In this document: positions 11,149-22,600 of the stretch, one piece after another
Layout of the letters: the number at the start of each line of letters is the position of its first letter
Position numbering within the stretch: position 1 is the stretch's first letter
Assembly: GCA_000827325.1 (NCBI GenBank)
Contig: KN832883.1
Span: 208,867 to 272,866, forward strand
Origin: Oidiodendron maius Zn
Taxonomy: Eukaryota > Ascomycota > Leotiomycetes > Myxotrichaceae
Length of the DNA stretch: 64,000 nt
Direction of reading: 5' to 3'
The notes under the pieces: model-generated
Told to the model about the DNA's origin: nothing
The model's database searches: none
The model's input: only the letters and a program-made list of their open reading frames with translations
Position numbers and translations under genes: made by a program

Positions 11149-13040
11149 ATGGTCCGCCGTAGTGGCCGTAGTCGAGGATGCATGACCTGTCGTCAACGCA
11201 AAGTCAAGGTATATGAGACGTCACAGGATCCTATCACCAATACTTACCACAGTGATAGCTAATTCCACATGTGTAGTGCGACGAGAAACTTCCAGCGTGT
11301 ACTCAGTGTTTACAACATGGTCAAATGTGTCCCGGCCCTATTGTCGGGATGGTATTTATCCCCATGCAAACGAAGGCTATGACATCAAAAGGTGTTGCTG
11401 CTGCGGGAAATGACTGCTCACGTAGGACTGGGGTGGTCGAGAGTGATCCTTTGGATAGTCACACTGAAGATCAAAAAAGTAGCAATCAGTCACTGGTTGA
11501 TTTGACTTCGCGAATTACTCGCCAAAGACGTCAGTTAGCTAGCGGACATGGATTGGCAGAAGTATGAAAGCCCTCCCATTTCTGCCAAGTGAATGGCATA
11601 TTCTAGACTGTAGTGACATATTTACCTAGTTTCGGGCTGAGCGGGTAGATGTGCCGGATCCCCTTTCAAACTTCCGACTGCCACCTTCCCCTCCCTCTCG
11701 TGCTGAGCCTTTTGAGCAGATGTTTCTCTCACATTATATTGAATCGTTCGATACTATAAGAGGAGGCTACTCATCACTCCAGCCGGGATTATGGTTTGAT
11801 AAACTTCCGGAACTGCTTGTCTCGTCAGCATCAACACCTGTCAAGTATTCGATCCGAGCCGTCGGAATGGTTTTCTACGGCATCTTGACAGGCGATGTTC
11901 CTATACAAACAGAGGCATGTAGCTGGTATACAAAGGCCCTGAATTCTCTGCACTGTCTTCTGGAACACAGGACTCGTCTAATTGAAACAAATACCGCACT
12001 TCATACTGGTGTTGTCTGTGCCCCGATCATGATGTGCCAATTCGAAACGATGGCCTTCACATCTCCAGGTGCCTGGCTACAGCATATAGAGGCTGCAGCG
12101 GCAATGTTAGTGATTCTAGGACCCAAGAATTGCAGCCATGGACTGGCGCATCAAATGCTCCTCAGTGTCAGACTCTTTTTGGTGAGCCACCTGTGTAGAG
12201 ATATGCCTACACTCGAATACTTACAAAGCTGCTCGGACATAGGTGTATGCGTCCATGACAACGAATAAGCCGCATGTATTTGCGTCGAAACCATGGTTAA
12301 CAATACCATTTGAGAATTACTCAAAGAGCCCTATTGATGAACTCGTTGATATCCTACTGTCATTACCTGGGTGCTTGGCCATCGGTGATAAAGTCTCAAG
12401 TGAAGGGAATCAAGGCTTAGGACTTATACGAAGACTGCGTAATTGCGCTCTAGACCTGCTTTCTCAGTTAGATTGTTGGCGCCAACGATTCTGTGCCGAG
12501 GTGATAGAATCTGATGGTCGAAGACGAACACTTCTAGGTCCTTCTACCGAAGAGAGACTAGCGACATCTGATCTGGTATTTAATACTCCGGAGAGGAGAA
12601 TCTATCGTGATATTTATACAGCGACTTTCAGCGCCATACATGATGCTGCTAGTTTAATCACCTTTTCACTTCTGTTACTAGTGTCTCCGCTCACAGACCA
12701 GCATAAACACCGGATACACTTCCATGCCCAGTCAATACTCTCATCAGATTATTTTATTGAGTCGAGCGGTTCCCCTGCATCTGCTCATAGATGTTTGTTA
12801 ATGGAATTTCCACTAAAGACTGTTAGCTTATGGGGCCCTCTCCAGGGGCAGAGGGACTATGGAATCAGAAAGCTGCAGAGTCGAGATCGTGAGGGCAAGT
12901 CTGATAGTATATGCAAGCTTGCGACAGCGGCGTTTCTGGAAAATTCTACCGTGGGAGCACAATCCAACGAGTACTACGCGAATGTGGCAGCCCAACTACA
13001 CTTGCAGCAACACTATGCATATCTTCCCGAAGCTCTTTAA
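11149..13040 (+). CDS. Zn2Cys6 transcription factor
   Basis: Nuclear regulator with four exons: 11149-11208, 11277-11561, 11630-12181 and 12270-13040 (555 codons before the stop). The zinc cluster is at residues 10-37, [31 protein letters not shown], and has all six cysteines in the usual CX2CX6CX6CX2CX7C spacing. The first intron splits the cluster exactly before the third Cys, a common position in this family. The C-terminal part carries the fungal_trans_2-like pattern: YIESFDTIRGGYSSLQPG, then WLQHIEAAAAMLVILGPKNC, then FASKPWLTIPFENYSKSPIDELVDILLSLPGC. This suits local regulators of transporters or metabolic clusters. The target is unknown; the MFS gene upstream is a natural candidate. 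Confidence 0.88.
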
Positions 13041-13363
13041 GGCAAAAGAAAAAGATCAGTTTAGTTTGGGATAAAGTTATAGAATAGTTGGCTATCTAGG
13101 GATTAGACCAGCATCTCTGTTAGCTCATTTTCGGGAATATCGGTATAACCTGATACCGGATTTATTGATGTAAAACCTTCTTTGTTTTATCGGCTGCGAA
13201 ACTGTATTGCCTTCTTCTTGTGGCCCGGAAATCTTGTACCGCAAGAGAGCAACCCTCGTTCCACCAAGGCTGTCCAATGTTATGCGGTAATGCAAGCTTA
13301 GCTGAGCCTTAATAGACTTTCTGTGTTGCTTCCACGATACTCGAGGCACATTTATCAAGCAAG
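13041..13363. other. short intergenic region
   Basis: I see no gene here. It lies between the regulator stop and the start of the arrestin-like relic. Confidence 0.5.
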
Positions 13364-14127
13364 TTAGTTGTGGGTGGGTTTAGAAGAAGCAAAGGCAAGT
13401 TCGAGTACGTCACCCAATTGTTGTGAAGAGGTGTGGACTGTGAGAGCGAACTCTAGGGCGTATGCACGAGAGATGATGCAGGAGTTGAAGGACGGCACCC
13501 AAGCTTTGGTCGAAGGCAGGGAGATAGGAAAACGATCTTCGTTAAATAATGGAGGATGTCGTCGTCTTCGGTGGCGACAATTCTGGAAGAGCTGTCGAGC
13601 GAGTTCTACTCTCGTCTCTGGCCAATGGTGTGTGGTTCGTGCTTTGTCCATGTAACTGATTCGACGCATCGGGAGGCGATAGGAACGGTGCTGCTGTAGG
13701 CCTGGTGATGCTGATTGGGCGCATTACGCAGGCTCGAAAAGTTTGGGAGTATTTGCAACGGAACTGCCGAGAAGTAAGTAGACGACTTGACCTTTACCGC
13801 GACATCACCCAGTCTCGGAGGCTCAAAGGCCTCGCCGTTAGGATCGAGACGGAGATTTAAGGTCGCCATAGAGATCACGGACCTGCAAGTGGAGTTGGGT
13901 GCTGGGAGCACAAGGGCTTTTGTCTGAGTTGTGGTAATTGTGATGCGCTTGAGGGTGTCAGAGAACAGGCTCTGCTTGAGCGTCTTCGCCCTCGTGAAGT
14001 TGTACTTGCCGCCGTCGTCATCGAAACTCTGTAGGGGATCCTCCGCTACTGCCGGAATAACATGCAGTTTCTCGAGGCGTGTGATCGTCGATGATGACGT
14101 CGACGCCACGGTGGGTGTTCTGAGCAA
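13364..14127 (-). pseudogene. arrestin-like protein gene, 3' part, frame-broken
   Basis: Successive minus-strand segments match the second half of fungal arrestin-domain proteins. They are KLHVIPAVAEDP, then TCRSVISMATLNLRLDPNGEAFEPPRLGDVAVKVKSSTYFSAVPLQ, then SSTVPIASRCVESVTWTKHE, then FPISLPSTKAWVPSFNSCIISRAYALEFALTVHT. Such proteins act as adaptors for permease ubiquitylation or as fungal-specific arrestins. Here the segments fall in different frames, with at least two shifts, and the first arrestin half is missing: upstream there is only a short repeat-rich reading. I take it as a truncated pseudogene, although an unusual intron arrangement cannot be excluded for one of the shifts. Confidence 0.6.
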
Positions 14128-14170
14128 TCTTCATGACGAACTCCATGATGGAGCCGCCGATGGACTGGAC

Positions 14171-14215
14171 AGAGCTCATGGGAACAGAGCTCATGGGAAT
14201 AGAGCTCATGGGAGA
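14171..14215. repeat. three tandem copies of a 15-bp unit
   Basis: The unit AGAGCTCATGGGAAC occurs three times with one or two changes between copies. On the minus strand it reads as a repeated MSSIP/MSSVP peptide just upstream of the arrestin-like relic. Confidence 0.85.
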
Positions 14216-15817
14216 AATCTTGCGTGGGATTTTGGTGCGATATAAAGGGAAGAAGGATGAGAGAGGAGAGAGGGGGGGAGAAAGTAAGGAGGGTGGAGGG
14301 AGGAATTTATGGGTCCCAGCGATGGCACATCCATCACAACCAGAAAGAGTATGGATGGACTGCCTCAGTTTATTACCACAGGCAGAAAGCGGAAACATTT
14401 CGAATTTGGGATGGAGGCGTGAAAGACGCTGACAATTGATGCTGACCTCGAAGGTTTTAGTACTCATGGTAAATATGGCAGTAGATGACGAGAGTAAGGG
14501 TAAGAGAGTATTATCTAGTATTTATTGAGATAACATAGCCATCTCTCTCTCTGAGAGGTAATCTCCCCGAAAACGGAAAAACAGGCTTCTTGGGGACTTT
14601 TGATTCACCTTAACCCGTGGAGAACGCGAGAAAGAGAGCGAAGCAGCAACGCCGCCTTGCACTTGTCGTTTCGCTCTGGCTCAGGTGGTGGAGAACATGG
14701 AACGGGTAGCGCGCAGATGAACCGCACCAAGGACGACAGAAGTCAACATGCCTGCCGCAGTCCCGTCGTCGACACGAGAGAGGCAGGGGAAATGGTAGAA
14801 TGCTACTACGATTATAGGGGGGTTTGCAAGGAAGATGGAATGATGAATATGGTAATAGGAGTTAGTAATGGGTATTAATAAGATGATAAACAGGTCCTTG
14901 TCAAGTGTCAAGTGCGCAGCCTTCAGAAAGTGCCACTACATACTATAACGTAGCTGTATCTCTAGTGCATAATACTGTCCAACCGCTACTCAAGCTATAG
15001 CGTAGTTTACAGAATCTCAATGGATTGTTTCTTTCTGCCCCTAATTTTATACATTTTATTATTACTCTTTCACTAAGTCGCCAGCGCACTTGTCAGTAAT
15101 TATCTGCCTGACCAGAGTATGTTTCGCGGAGTTGCCGAAGGCTGAGTTCCCTCCCGGCCACCTTGTGCCCATATTTTGTAACCCATGACAGCGACATCGG
15201 CCCGATGATATCTTTAGGTTAAGGGTTGCATCCGAGGCGAGCTGCCACTTGTCTCTACCGCCTTATATCCATCCACGGCTACATATAGTATTCCAAGTCT
15301 ATTAAGACCTGAAGCAAATGGTATAGTTCTTGGTAATAATAGGATACTCGAGTTATTAACTAAGTCATAGTTATCATAATATATAAGTTGGGTGGTTGGC
15401 ATGAGCAGTAAAGCAATGACTACGCTTAACTCTCTTTGGAGATTTTTGCGAGGTGTGCAGGGTTGAGTCGGAGTCCATTAGCCGCACTCTACGGCCATCG
15501 ATTATCGTCAACAGCTCTTACTTCATGCGACACTGGACGCGCTATCCAATGTAAATATCCAACCCCTCAGGTCCGTTGTCACCATCTTTTGATCACCTCA
15601 CCTGTCTCTTCATGTGTGGTGCATGATTCCTTCTCTGTTGCGTCTAAAAATGACGTCCGCCAGCTCATTATCAGCATTAGCTTTTGGCGTCTGGGTTGAA
15701 CTGCTAGTTCTACAGTCTCCTACCACTTCATTGGCGGCCCCCCACGCGATCAAAAGCTGGCCATCTAACGTGCCTACCCGCAAGCATCCGGGCCATTAAT
15801 CTGACAGTCTTGCAATA
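14216..15817. other. intergenic, no supported gene
   Basis: A purine-rich block (14,240-14,300, GGAGAGAGGGGGGAGAAAG-like) is followed by AT-rich sequence. The ORF at 14,600-14,878 is low-complexity and lacks recognisable motifs. I see nothing else. Confidence 0.45.
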
Positions 15818-16828
15818 ATGGAACGACTATTATCCATTGCTTTTGTTACAAGCAACAGGCCACCAATACCCCCGACCTTGGGTCCCGACGATAGATTGTT
15901 GTACCAATCTCTAACACAACACAAGACGAAACCCACCGTTTCTGTAGTTTCTTGGATGGACACGTCCATCGACTGGTCAAACTTTGACGCGATTATGCTA
16001 CAAAGTTGTTTTAACTATCATCTCAAGGCATCCGAATTTATCGCCTGGGTTCACCGCTGCCTCATACAGGGAAAATCCAAACATTGTTCGGTAATCAATA
16101 ATCCGGAAGTAGTCCTCTGGAATATCAGTAAACATTACCTATTAGAGCTACAGGAAGCCAATTTCCTTATCCCAAAAACAGGAATCTTGTCCCACTCGAC
16201 TTCGGCCCCCGTATCCTCCGCTCTTCACGAGTTCTCGAGCTCCTGTCCGACAATTGTTATCAAACCTACCATTTCAGCAAGTGCACACAATACATTCTGC
16301 CTGTCCCACACGGAAGCTTCTAGGTACGACTCTACGATCTCCACTCTTCTTACCTCTGAAACGGATTTTCTTATTCAAGCATTTGAACCATCAATTCGGA
16401 ACGGGGAATGGTCTCTGATCTATCTCGAGGGTAACTACTCTCACGCCGTCCTCAAGGTGCCAGCGCAGACTGAGTTAGAATTCCGTTGTCAAAAGGACTT
16501 TGGAGGTACTGTCATAGATGATGTCGAACCGCCGAAAGTCGCATTAGATGTTGCTGAGCGCTTAGTTGACTGGCTGCAGGGAAAGTTTGGAATGCATGGG
16601 GTAGTCGACTACATGAGAGTAGATGGCGTAGTGAATGAACAGGGGAATTTTGTGCTAATGGAGGTCGAATGCATAGAGCCCGAACTGTTTTATGGATATC
16701 GCGGGGGTGCCAAAGCGGTGACAAAGTTTGCTGAAATAATTCTAACTCGCGCAAAAAGTGCGTCCACTTCCCAGCTTGTAAATGTGAGGGATCAATCTTA
16801 TCACGCTGTATCGGGTCTGGCTAATTAA
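15818..16828 (+). CDS. ATP-grasp domain protein, glutathione-synthetase-like ligase
   Basis: An intronless ORF of 336 codons. The N-terminal pre-grasp part has SWMDTSIDWSNFDAIMLQSCFNYHLKASEFIAW and VINNPEVVLWNISKHYLLEL, matching the family pattern W-D-x-x-V-D-W, R-S-x-x-D-Y and N-P-x-x-x-W-N-x-x-K. The ATP-grasp core follows: TIVIKPTISASAHNT (Lys-binding strand), DFLIQAFEPSIRNGEWSLIYLEGNYSHAVLKVP (family QPF-x-x-I-x-x-x-GE-x-S), and VVDYMRVDG...FVLMEVECIEPELFYG, with metal-binding acidic residues near the end. Such enzymes activate a carboxylate as acyl-phosphate and join it to an amine or thiol. The exact substrates are unknown. The nearest intact neighbour is an aldo/keto reductase on the same strand. 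No paralogue is seen in the window. Confidence 0.75.
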   Translation: MERLLSIAFVTSNRPPIPPTLGPDDRLLYQSLTQHKTKPTVSVVSWMDTSIDWSNFDAIMLQSCFNYHLKASEFIAWVHRCLIQGKSKHCSVINNPEVVLWNISKHYLLELQEANFLIPKTGILSHSTSAPVSSALHEFSSSCPTIVIKPTISASAHNTFCLSHTEASRYDSTISTLLTSETDFLIQAFEPSIRNGEWSLIYLEGNYSHAVLKVPAQTELEFRCQKDFGGTVIDDVEPPKVALDVAERLVDWLQGKFGMHGVVDYMRVDGVVNEQGNFVLMEVECIEPELFYGYRGGAKAVTKFAEIILTRAKSASTSQLVNVRDQSYHAVSGLAN

Positions 16829-18063
16829 TTGAATAGTGATATTATTTTCATTTGTGGAAGTCCAGTATCGAAACACTAATGGAAACCCCGCCAGTCAAGG
16901 GTCCTCGTCCTTATTCTCCAATATTTCAAGCAGCCTGGTGTTGATGATGAGGCAGTGCGATCATACCTGTGTGCATATATTCATTTTCCACCAACCTAAC
17001 GTACCCAGGTTCTTACTTATAAGGGAGAAGATGGATTTAGCTACTATAAATTTCTCAACCTTGGTTAGCGAATGCTCTCAGAAGTAATTTCTATCTATAA
17101 TCCACGTCATTGCGCCGTATGGTTAAAAGTGGTACAGAAGTCACTAGTAACACGGAGGCTATCTTAAGATTGTAGGATTTTGATACTATCTGGAGGTCAC
17201 TGATACACCGTCCTGCAATACTACTAATATTAACTACATAATTACTGGGGAGGGGGGTAGTATCTCCAAGATGAGGGTGGCACCAGTGCGGGACAAAATT
17301 TGACTCACTACAAGTTTCTCCCTTCCCCGAAATGCAAGTCCCATATTTGCAACCAAATCCTGTTCTGGAGCTCAGAAAATTCTATCTAGGAGAAGTAGTG
17401 TCCCTTTCAAGACTGGCTTGTCATAACTACATGCATCTACCAGCCTTCAACGATGAACTTCGTGGTCCTGTCCTACGCCAATTTATACGTGAGAATCCTT
17501 TGGGTATTCCAAAAATCTAGAAACGGGACACACAGCTTGCGGTATGCTCTCTAGGAAAACGGGGCAGAAGGAATACCCAATTTCTGACCCAGTGAAGTTC
17601 TTGGAGAGCGTTCTCTAAATACCCGGAATTTCCCTGAAAGTAATCAAGACCTACCAATAAAGACCCCACCCAAATGTGTCAGTTTTCGTAAACCATCATC
17701 CTCAGTAATAAGCTATGCACGCGCCAAGTGACCCATCGGAGTTTGAATGAATCGATTTAGTATTTGGCCTCGTCAATTTGGACAAATCGCTCAGGCTGCT
17801 AAGGGACATACTTTGGAAATGCCGAGGCCGACGGAGTTAGGCACTATCGGTGTATTCGTTGAGAAGACCGGCAACTTTACGTCCGGTCTGAGCCCGCAAA
17901 TCATACGTTTTGTTATACTGTCTAATCTCTGCCACTAATCACCTAGATATTTTCAATAGAACTGGGAATATTTTGCGAGGGCGGTGTAACAAACGTTCCG
18001 GCCTGCACATCTGTAATCAATATATAAAGGGCGACTGGGAGGCAGATATCCAACGGCCAGTAA
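16829..18063. other. intergenic, no supported gene
   Basis: Only short ORFs without motifs lie here. It includes the presumed promoter of the aldo/keto reductase, with a TATATAAAG word at 18,021. Confidence 0.5.
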
Positions 18064-19274
18064 ATGGATATCAACCGCTCTAAATTTCCCACCAAGATGG
18101 AATATATTAAATTGGGAGCATCAGGACTCAATGTCTCGCGCTTAGTTTTGGGTTCAATGGGCTTTGGCTCGTTAGACTGGCAGGACTGGGTCCTAGAAGA
18201 ACAAGAGGCTTTAAAAGTAATCCAGCATGCTTATGAAGCCGGAATCAACACGTGGGATACGGTGGGTTAAAAGAGTAAAGCGAGATACAGATTATGACGC
18301 TAATTGCGGTTTCAGGCTGATACTTATTCCCACGGTCGAGCTGAAGAGATATTTGGCGCGGCTCTGAAAAAACTGGACATACCGAGACATAAAGTGGTGA
18401 TTCTTACAAAGTGTGGATTCCTGGCGGATCCATCACTCATAAAGCCAAGATTTGCTGTCAATGACGGCACAGAGTTCGTAAATGAGGTTGGGCTGTCACG
18501 GAAACACATCTTCGATGCTGTCGATGCGAGCGTCAAGCGGCTTGGGACATATATCGACGTCTTACAGATACATCGTTTTGACAAATATACGCCCGGTGAG
18601 GAGATAATGAGAGCTTTGAATGATGTTATTGAGAGTGGTAAAGTCCGCTATATCGGCGCCTGCTCTGTGAGTACGACCAATGCTGTTAGAGTGACTGTAG
18701 GCTGACTAGGCTGCACAGATGGCCGCCTGGGAATTCCAGTAAGCTTCTTGAGTCGGGTTGAAAGGCAGATACTAATTTATTTAGAATGTTACAGGGAATT
18801 GCGGAGAGGAAAGGCTGGCACAAATTCATCTCGATGCAAAACTACTATAACCTGCTCTATCGTGAAGAGGAGCGGGAAATGATTCCATATTGCAACGCCA
18901 CTGGAGTTGGAATTCTCCCGTACTCTCCGCTCGCGCGAGGTATCTTGGCACGGGAGTTTGTGGACCGAGAGAACACCCTCGAGTCTACTCGCGAGAAGAC
19001 AGATATGGCACAGTCCAAATTTCGGCGTGAAGCGAGTCAAGCTGACGAGATCATCATCGGCAGAGTTAAAGAGATTGCCATCAAGAAATCAGTCAGTATG
19101 GCCACTATCGCTCTTGCTTGGATTCTAGCGAGGAGTAACTGCTGTCCCGTAATTGGCTTAAATGCTCCGGGGAGGACGATGGAGGCCCTTGGCGCTCTCA
19201 AGCAAAAGCTCACGGATGAGGAGATCGTTTACTTAGAGGAGGGTTATAGGCCGAAATCAGTCCAGGGCCACTAA
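18064..19274 (+). CDS. aldo/keto reductase
   Basis: NADPH-dependent carbonyl reductase of the fungal AKR9-like type. Four exons, 18064-18261, 18316-18666, 18719-18738 (a 20-nt exon) and 18785-19274, give 352 residues. The start KLGASGLNVSRLVLGSMGFG is typical. The catalytic tetrad is complete: D65 and Y70 in WDTADTYS, K98 in LTKCGF and H152 in LQIHRFD. SMQNYYNLLYREEEREMIPYC and GILPYSPLARGILAREF are the usual barrel motifs. A second ATG at 18,097 (MEYIKLG) is the start most family members use and may be the true one. The neighbour on the same strand is the ATP-grasp gene. The substrate is unknown; relatives reduce aldehydes or polyketide intermediates. Confidence 0.92.
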
Positions 19275-20160
19275 CGGGCGATCCGATCCTATAGAAGTGG
19301 GGAGCTGGGCTATATTTTTTATTCCTGCACCTTAATGAAATGCGTCTTGTTGAACTGTAAGGTGAACCATATCTTTGTCACTTCAATTTAGAGATCATGA
19401 ATTGTGTGACGCGAAAGTCCCTGTATCCGTACAATTATTATTAGTAGAGAAAGTCCACACTAACCTTTCAGCAAGATATATGGATGACCACCATCAAATA
19501 TGTTTGCGACGCCATGGTATCGCTGCCAATTTGCTCCTGGGAACTCAATTCTTTCAAACTCTATGTATCAAAGCCATTAGAGTAGAGAACCCAGCTCTTG
19601 GATTTATCGAGTCCTCCCTTCATTAGAGACTAACTTCCTAGTCACTATATCTCGAGGAGCTTAGTTTATTGTCAACTTGCGCATAGCTAAGGTTTCAGAG
19701 CAAGGGTCCTGTTCATATATAAAGTATCAAGAGTATCAAGCTTCTTGTTCTCACATCTTACAATATTAATGTACTCAGTCATGTGGTCTGGATTTTTATA
19801 GTTACATTTTACTTGTACTATAGGTTGGCGACTATCCAAGAAATATATGAAGTTCCCAACTCGGCAAGTACTATTAATGGCTAGGTGTCTTACAAGTTGA
19901 CAGTATTCAGCCTCTTTGAGTACTAATCTGAAAGCCAAAGCGAGGTTATCTAAAGGTAGATTGAATTCCAGCTACTAGTAAGACTTTAGACTCGAGTATA
20001 TAATTGCTCAGTATATCTTCAACCTGGGCATAATAGACCTGTCTGTCCTAATCAGCCTACATAGCATAGACGAGATGAAAAGGCACGAGATCAGCTAGTT
20101 GAGGTTAAATATTAATCTCTTCCTACATGTACAACTAATAGCTACATTCTTCGATCTGCT
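19275..20160. other. intergenic with a retroelement fossil
   Basis: No host gene is seen. The right half contains the copia-like fossil listed separately; the left half (19,275-19,650) has only short ORFs. Confidence 0.4.
19680..20000 (-). mobile_element. Ty1/copia-like LTR retroelement fossil (RNase H end)
   Basis: The minus strand shows scattered likeness to the C-terminal RNase H part of copia polyproteins: an EAEY word, then an HMTEYINIV-like word. The element is clearly broken and very incomplete. No LTR pair is visible. Its high AT content and decay suggest considerable age. The likeness is weak and would not survive if a search finds nothing. Confidence 0.3.
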
Positions 20161-20904
20161 CTATAACTCACAAACTCCCCGCACGCACTTCGAGATCAGG
20201 GTTGAGGTCAAAAGATCGTCACACGTGCAGCTTGTAAAGGAGTGGTCATGCTCAGTACAACAAGGCCTCTCGCTGCATCTGATGGGCTTATCCTTCAAGA
20301 CCACCTTATCTTCAGCCAGAATTTGCCTCAAAGCTGGCGACTCCTTGAGCGAACACACTTCCTCATTATCCGAGATATAGATGGATCCTCGCCGCCTCGT
20401 CCTATACAACGACTTTCTTCTATTCAGGATGAGCATATGCTAGCGAGTAAATTGAGTTGAAAGGGCTACTCACAACCGGCTAGACTGCCATACTGCCTCC
20501 CATGCGGTCAGGGCAATGAGGAAGAGGATCACGATGCTGATGACCAGGAGTTCGCTGTACTCCCTCGAGGCTCTCCGTGCCTGCCGAGTCGCTTGCTGGC
20601 ACCACGAGGGCACGCGCTTGTCATCGTCGGTGGGGGAGACCAGTATCTCATATCGGCTGCTCTCTTTCATGTCCTCTACCCGCAGCGCAGCAGCGGAGGT
20701 AATCAGTGTTACTATATCCTCTGGCGCGGGAGCCTCCTCGACTGCCAAAGGGGCGTCCCATATAGGGAGATATTGATCTGGCAATGTGTTTCCGGGTTTA
20801 GTACAGGATCTGTCACGCCAGCGGTCTAATAGAATACTAGGTAATGGCGCTGCGGTGATTAGGTGGACGAAGAGGAGAATCGAGAATGGCGATGATGACT
20901 TCAT
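20161..20904 (-). CDS. unrecognised single-pass membrane protein with signal peptide
   Basis: Two exons, 20904-20474 and 20419-20161, with a 54-nt GT-AG intron (donor GTGAGT), give exactly 230 codons with the stop. The start MKSSSPFSILLFVHLITAAPLP is a good signal peptide. A luminal or outer part of about 110 residues follows. A strong transmembrane helix (LLVISIVILFLIALTAWEAVW) lies at about residues 120-140, after which the intron leads into a basic stop-transfer tail LRKSLYRTRRRGS and a polar cytoplasmic domain with six Cys near its end. This is a type I membrane topology. I do not recognise the family. The coincidence of helix, splice site and basic tail argues that the gene is real. Confidence 0.6.
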
Positions 20905-21899
20905 GGCTATGAAAGGGACCGATGTGCCTAATAGTGCGAGAGGTAGAGACAATAATAGAGTGGTATAATGTAGGACGACAGGATGAGCCGCGTCGTACAA
21001 CAGACTAAGGGCGACGTGGCAATATTAAAGGTATCTCTAGGATAAGAGTCGTCTCGTTGCGCGCGATTACTTTGAATAAATGTGATCGAATTAGTGGATT
21101 AAATGCACTAGGACGGGTATTGGAGAGAAAAAAGAGACAAAATAAATATATTATATAGAAATAAATCACGAAGGAGGAAGAAGAAGGGCAGAGAGGCAGG
21201 GGCATTCCTCAAGTGAGAGACGGGCGTGAGCGCCAATACGAGTTAAACTAGCAACCTGCCAAACAAGCTCAGCCCTGAACGCCCTCTCCTATCTTACGAT
21301 ACTGCGAGACTAATAGTATGGGTTACGGGCGTGTCACTTAGCATGCACTCCGCAGTCAGCCAGGGGGCAGTTAGCATATATTCAATCTTTACACAAGCCG
21401 AGCTGTGAGCAAAGATGACCTAGATCGTATTAGCTCCCACATGGTTCGAACCAGAGAATCTAAAATATATCATTACTGTCACTGCCTTTGCTTCAGTTGG
21501 TCGAGAAATGATAATTAGAATGTGGATTAACAAGCCTGCAGATTCAGTAGGGTTTCTTTCGCGGGTGACACAATATGTCTAGGGGGGTTTCAGTTGTACA
21601 CGGCACTACGAAATAAAGGTGCAAAGTGCCTTGCCGTGGATTTACGCGTATCGATTTTCGGCATAAATCACATACCTCATACGAACCTCCTAGTGCGTCC
21701 TGATTTGGTTCTCTCACTCAATGCTTCAGGCCCCTTGCTGACAACGACCATTCACACCTTCTCAACACAGCCACCGCGACCAGACTAACTTTTTCCGCCC
21801 GCCACCCGACTCCATGACAGGCACGTTTTGCATGAAGTGAGTATGTTAGATTATACTAATCCTTGATGTCTGGCTAAGCTAAACATTAAAAGGTCTAAT
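20905..21899. other. intergenic, no supported gene
   Basis: This gap is AT-rich around 21,100-21,180 and has only short ORFs. A GGTTCGAACC palindrome at 21,443 resembles a tRNA T-arm, but no tRNA can be folded around it. Confidence 0.5.
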
Positions 21900-22600
21900 A
21901 ACGCCTTGCCGTACCAAGACTCAGCCTCCCTGCTACTGAGAGCTACTCCACGCGACTGACTTCTACATATGCTAAGTTTCACGGCATCACCGAGGCAGAT
22001 TTTCCCCATCGTAGTAGACATCCCCGTCGACGTAGACAGATAGGAACATTCCACTTTCGGAAGTTGTCGCCTTCTGAACGATTTCAACGACCTAGTTCGC
22101 GCCCACGATGGGCGCGAGGAAGGCATGCGAAATACCCATACCGGTGCGGCTAGCCCGGGTTCAGCATGAAGACAGTGACACTTTTGGGGCTCAGCTCCAG
22201 GGGCGTGCTGCATTGTGAGCATGGTCACGGCTGCTTTGGAGATCTTGTAGGGCGAGTATGGGGCAGTAGTGGCGTATCTCTCTGCGGTGTTAATGGGGCC
22301 CAGATCACTGGTGATGACAACCAACTTCTTCTGGGCGGCAAGGGATAGCAATGGTAGGAATGCAGACGAGACTCTCTGTACGGATACGACATTGACGTCC
22401 AGTGTCTCCATGCATGTGTTCGACGCCTTCCTGTTCAAGCATCTAGATGCCGACATCGTTCACGACAACATCGAGCCCCTTTCTGGGACGGAGTCTCTTT
22501 GCGACCTCCTGGACCGCGGCTGCCATGGAGTACTCCTTCACCTCTTGAGGCACGAACTGGGGGCGCGGCCGCTCGAGGAATAGGCTACCTCCTGAAGCAT
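21900..22600 (-). pseudogene. short-chain dehydrogenase relic
   Basis: On the minus strand ETLDVNVVSVQRVSSAFLPLL, then KLVVITSDLG, then PYSPYKISKAAVTMLTMQHA reproduce the second half of a classical SDR: the active-site Asn helix, the S strand and the YxxxK helix. Upstream, in another frame, GLDVVVNDVGI matches the NNAG strand. Downstream the frame moves away from the conserved PG motif. The gene is therefore broken by several shifts. It may be related to the intact SDR at 30.5 kb only at family level. Confidence 0.6.

Noticed and set aside
14600-14878. 92-codon plus ORF rich in Arg, Gly and Ser
   Set aside because: No motif, no conserved neighbours, compositionally odd and close to a purine-rich block.
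21430-21500. tRNA-like GGTTCGAACC word
   Set aside because: The T-arm stem does not pair in the required way and no D-arm, anticodon arm or acceptor stem can be placed around it.
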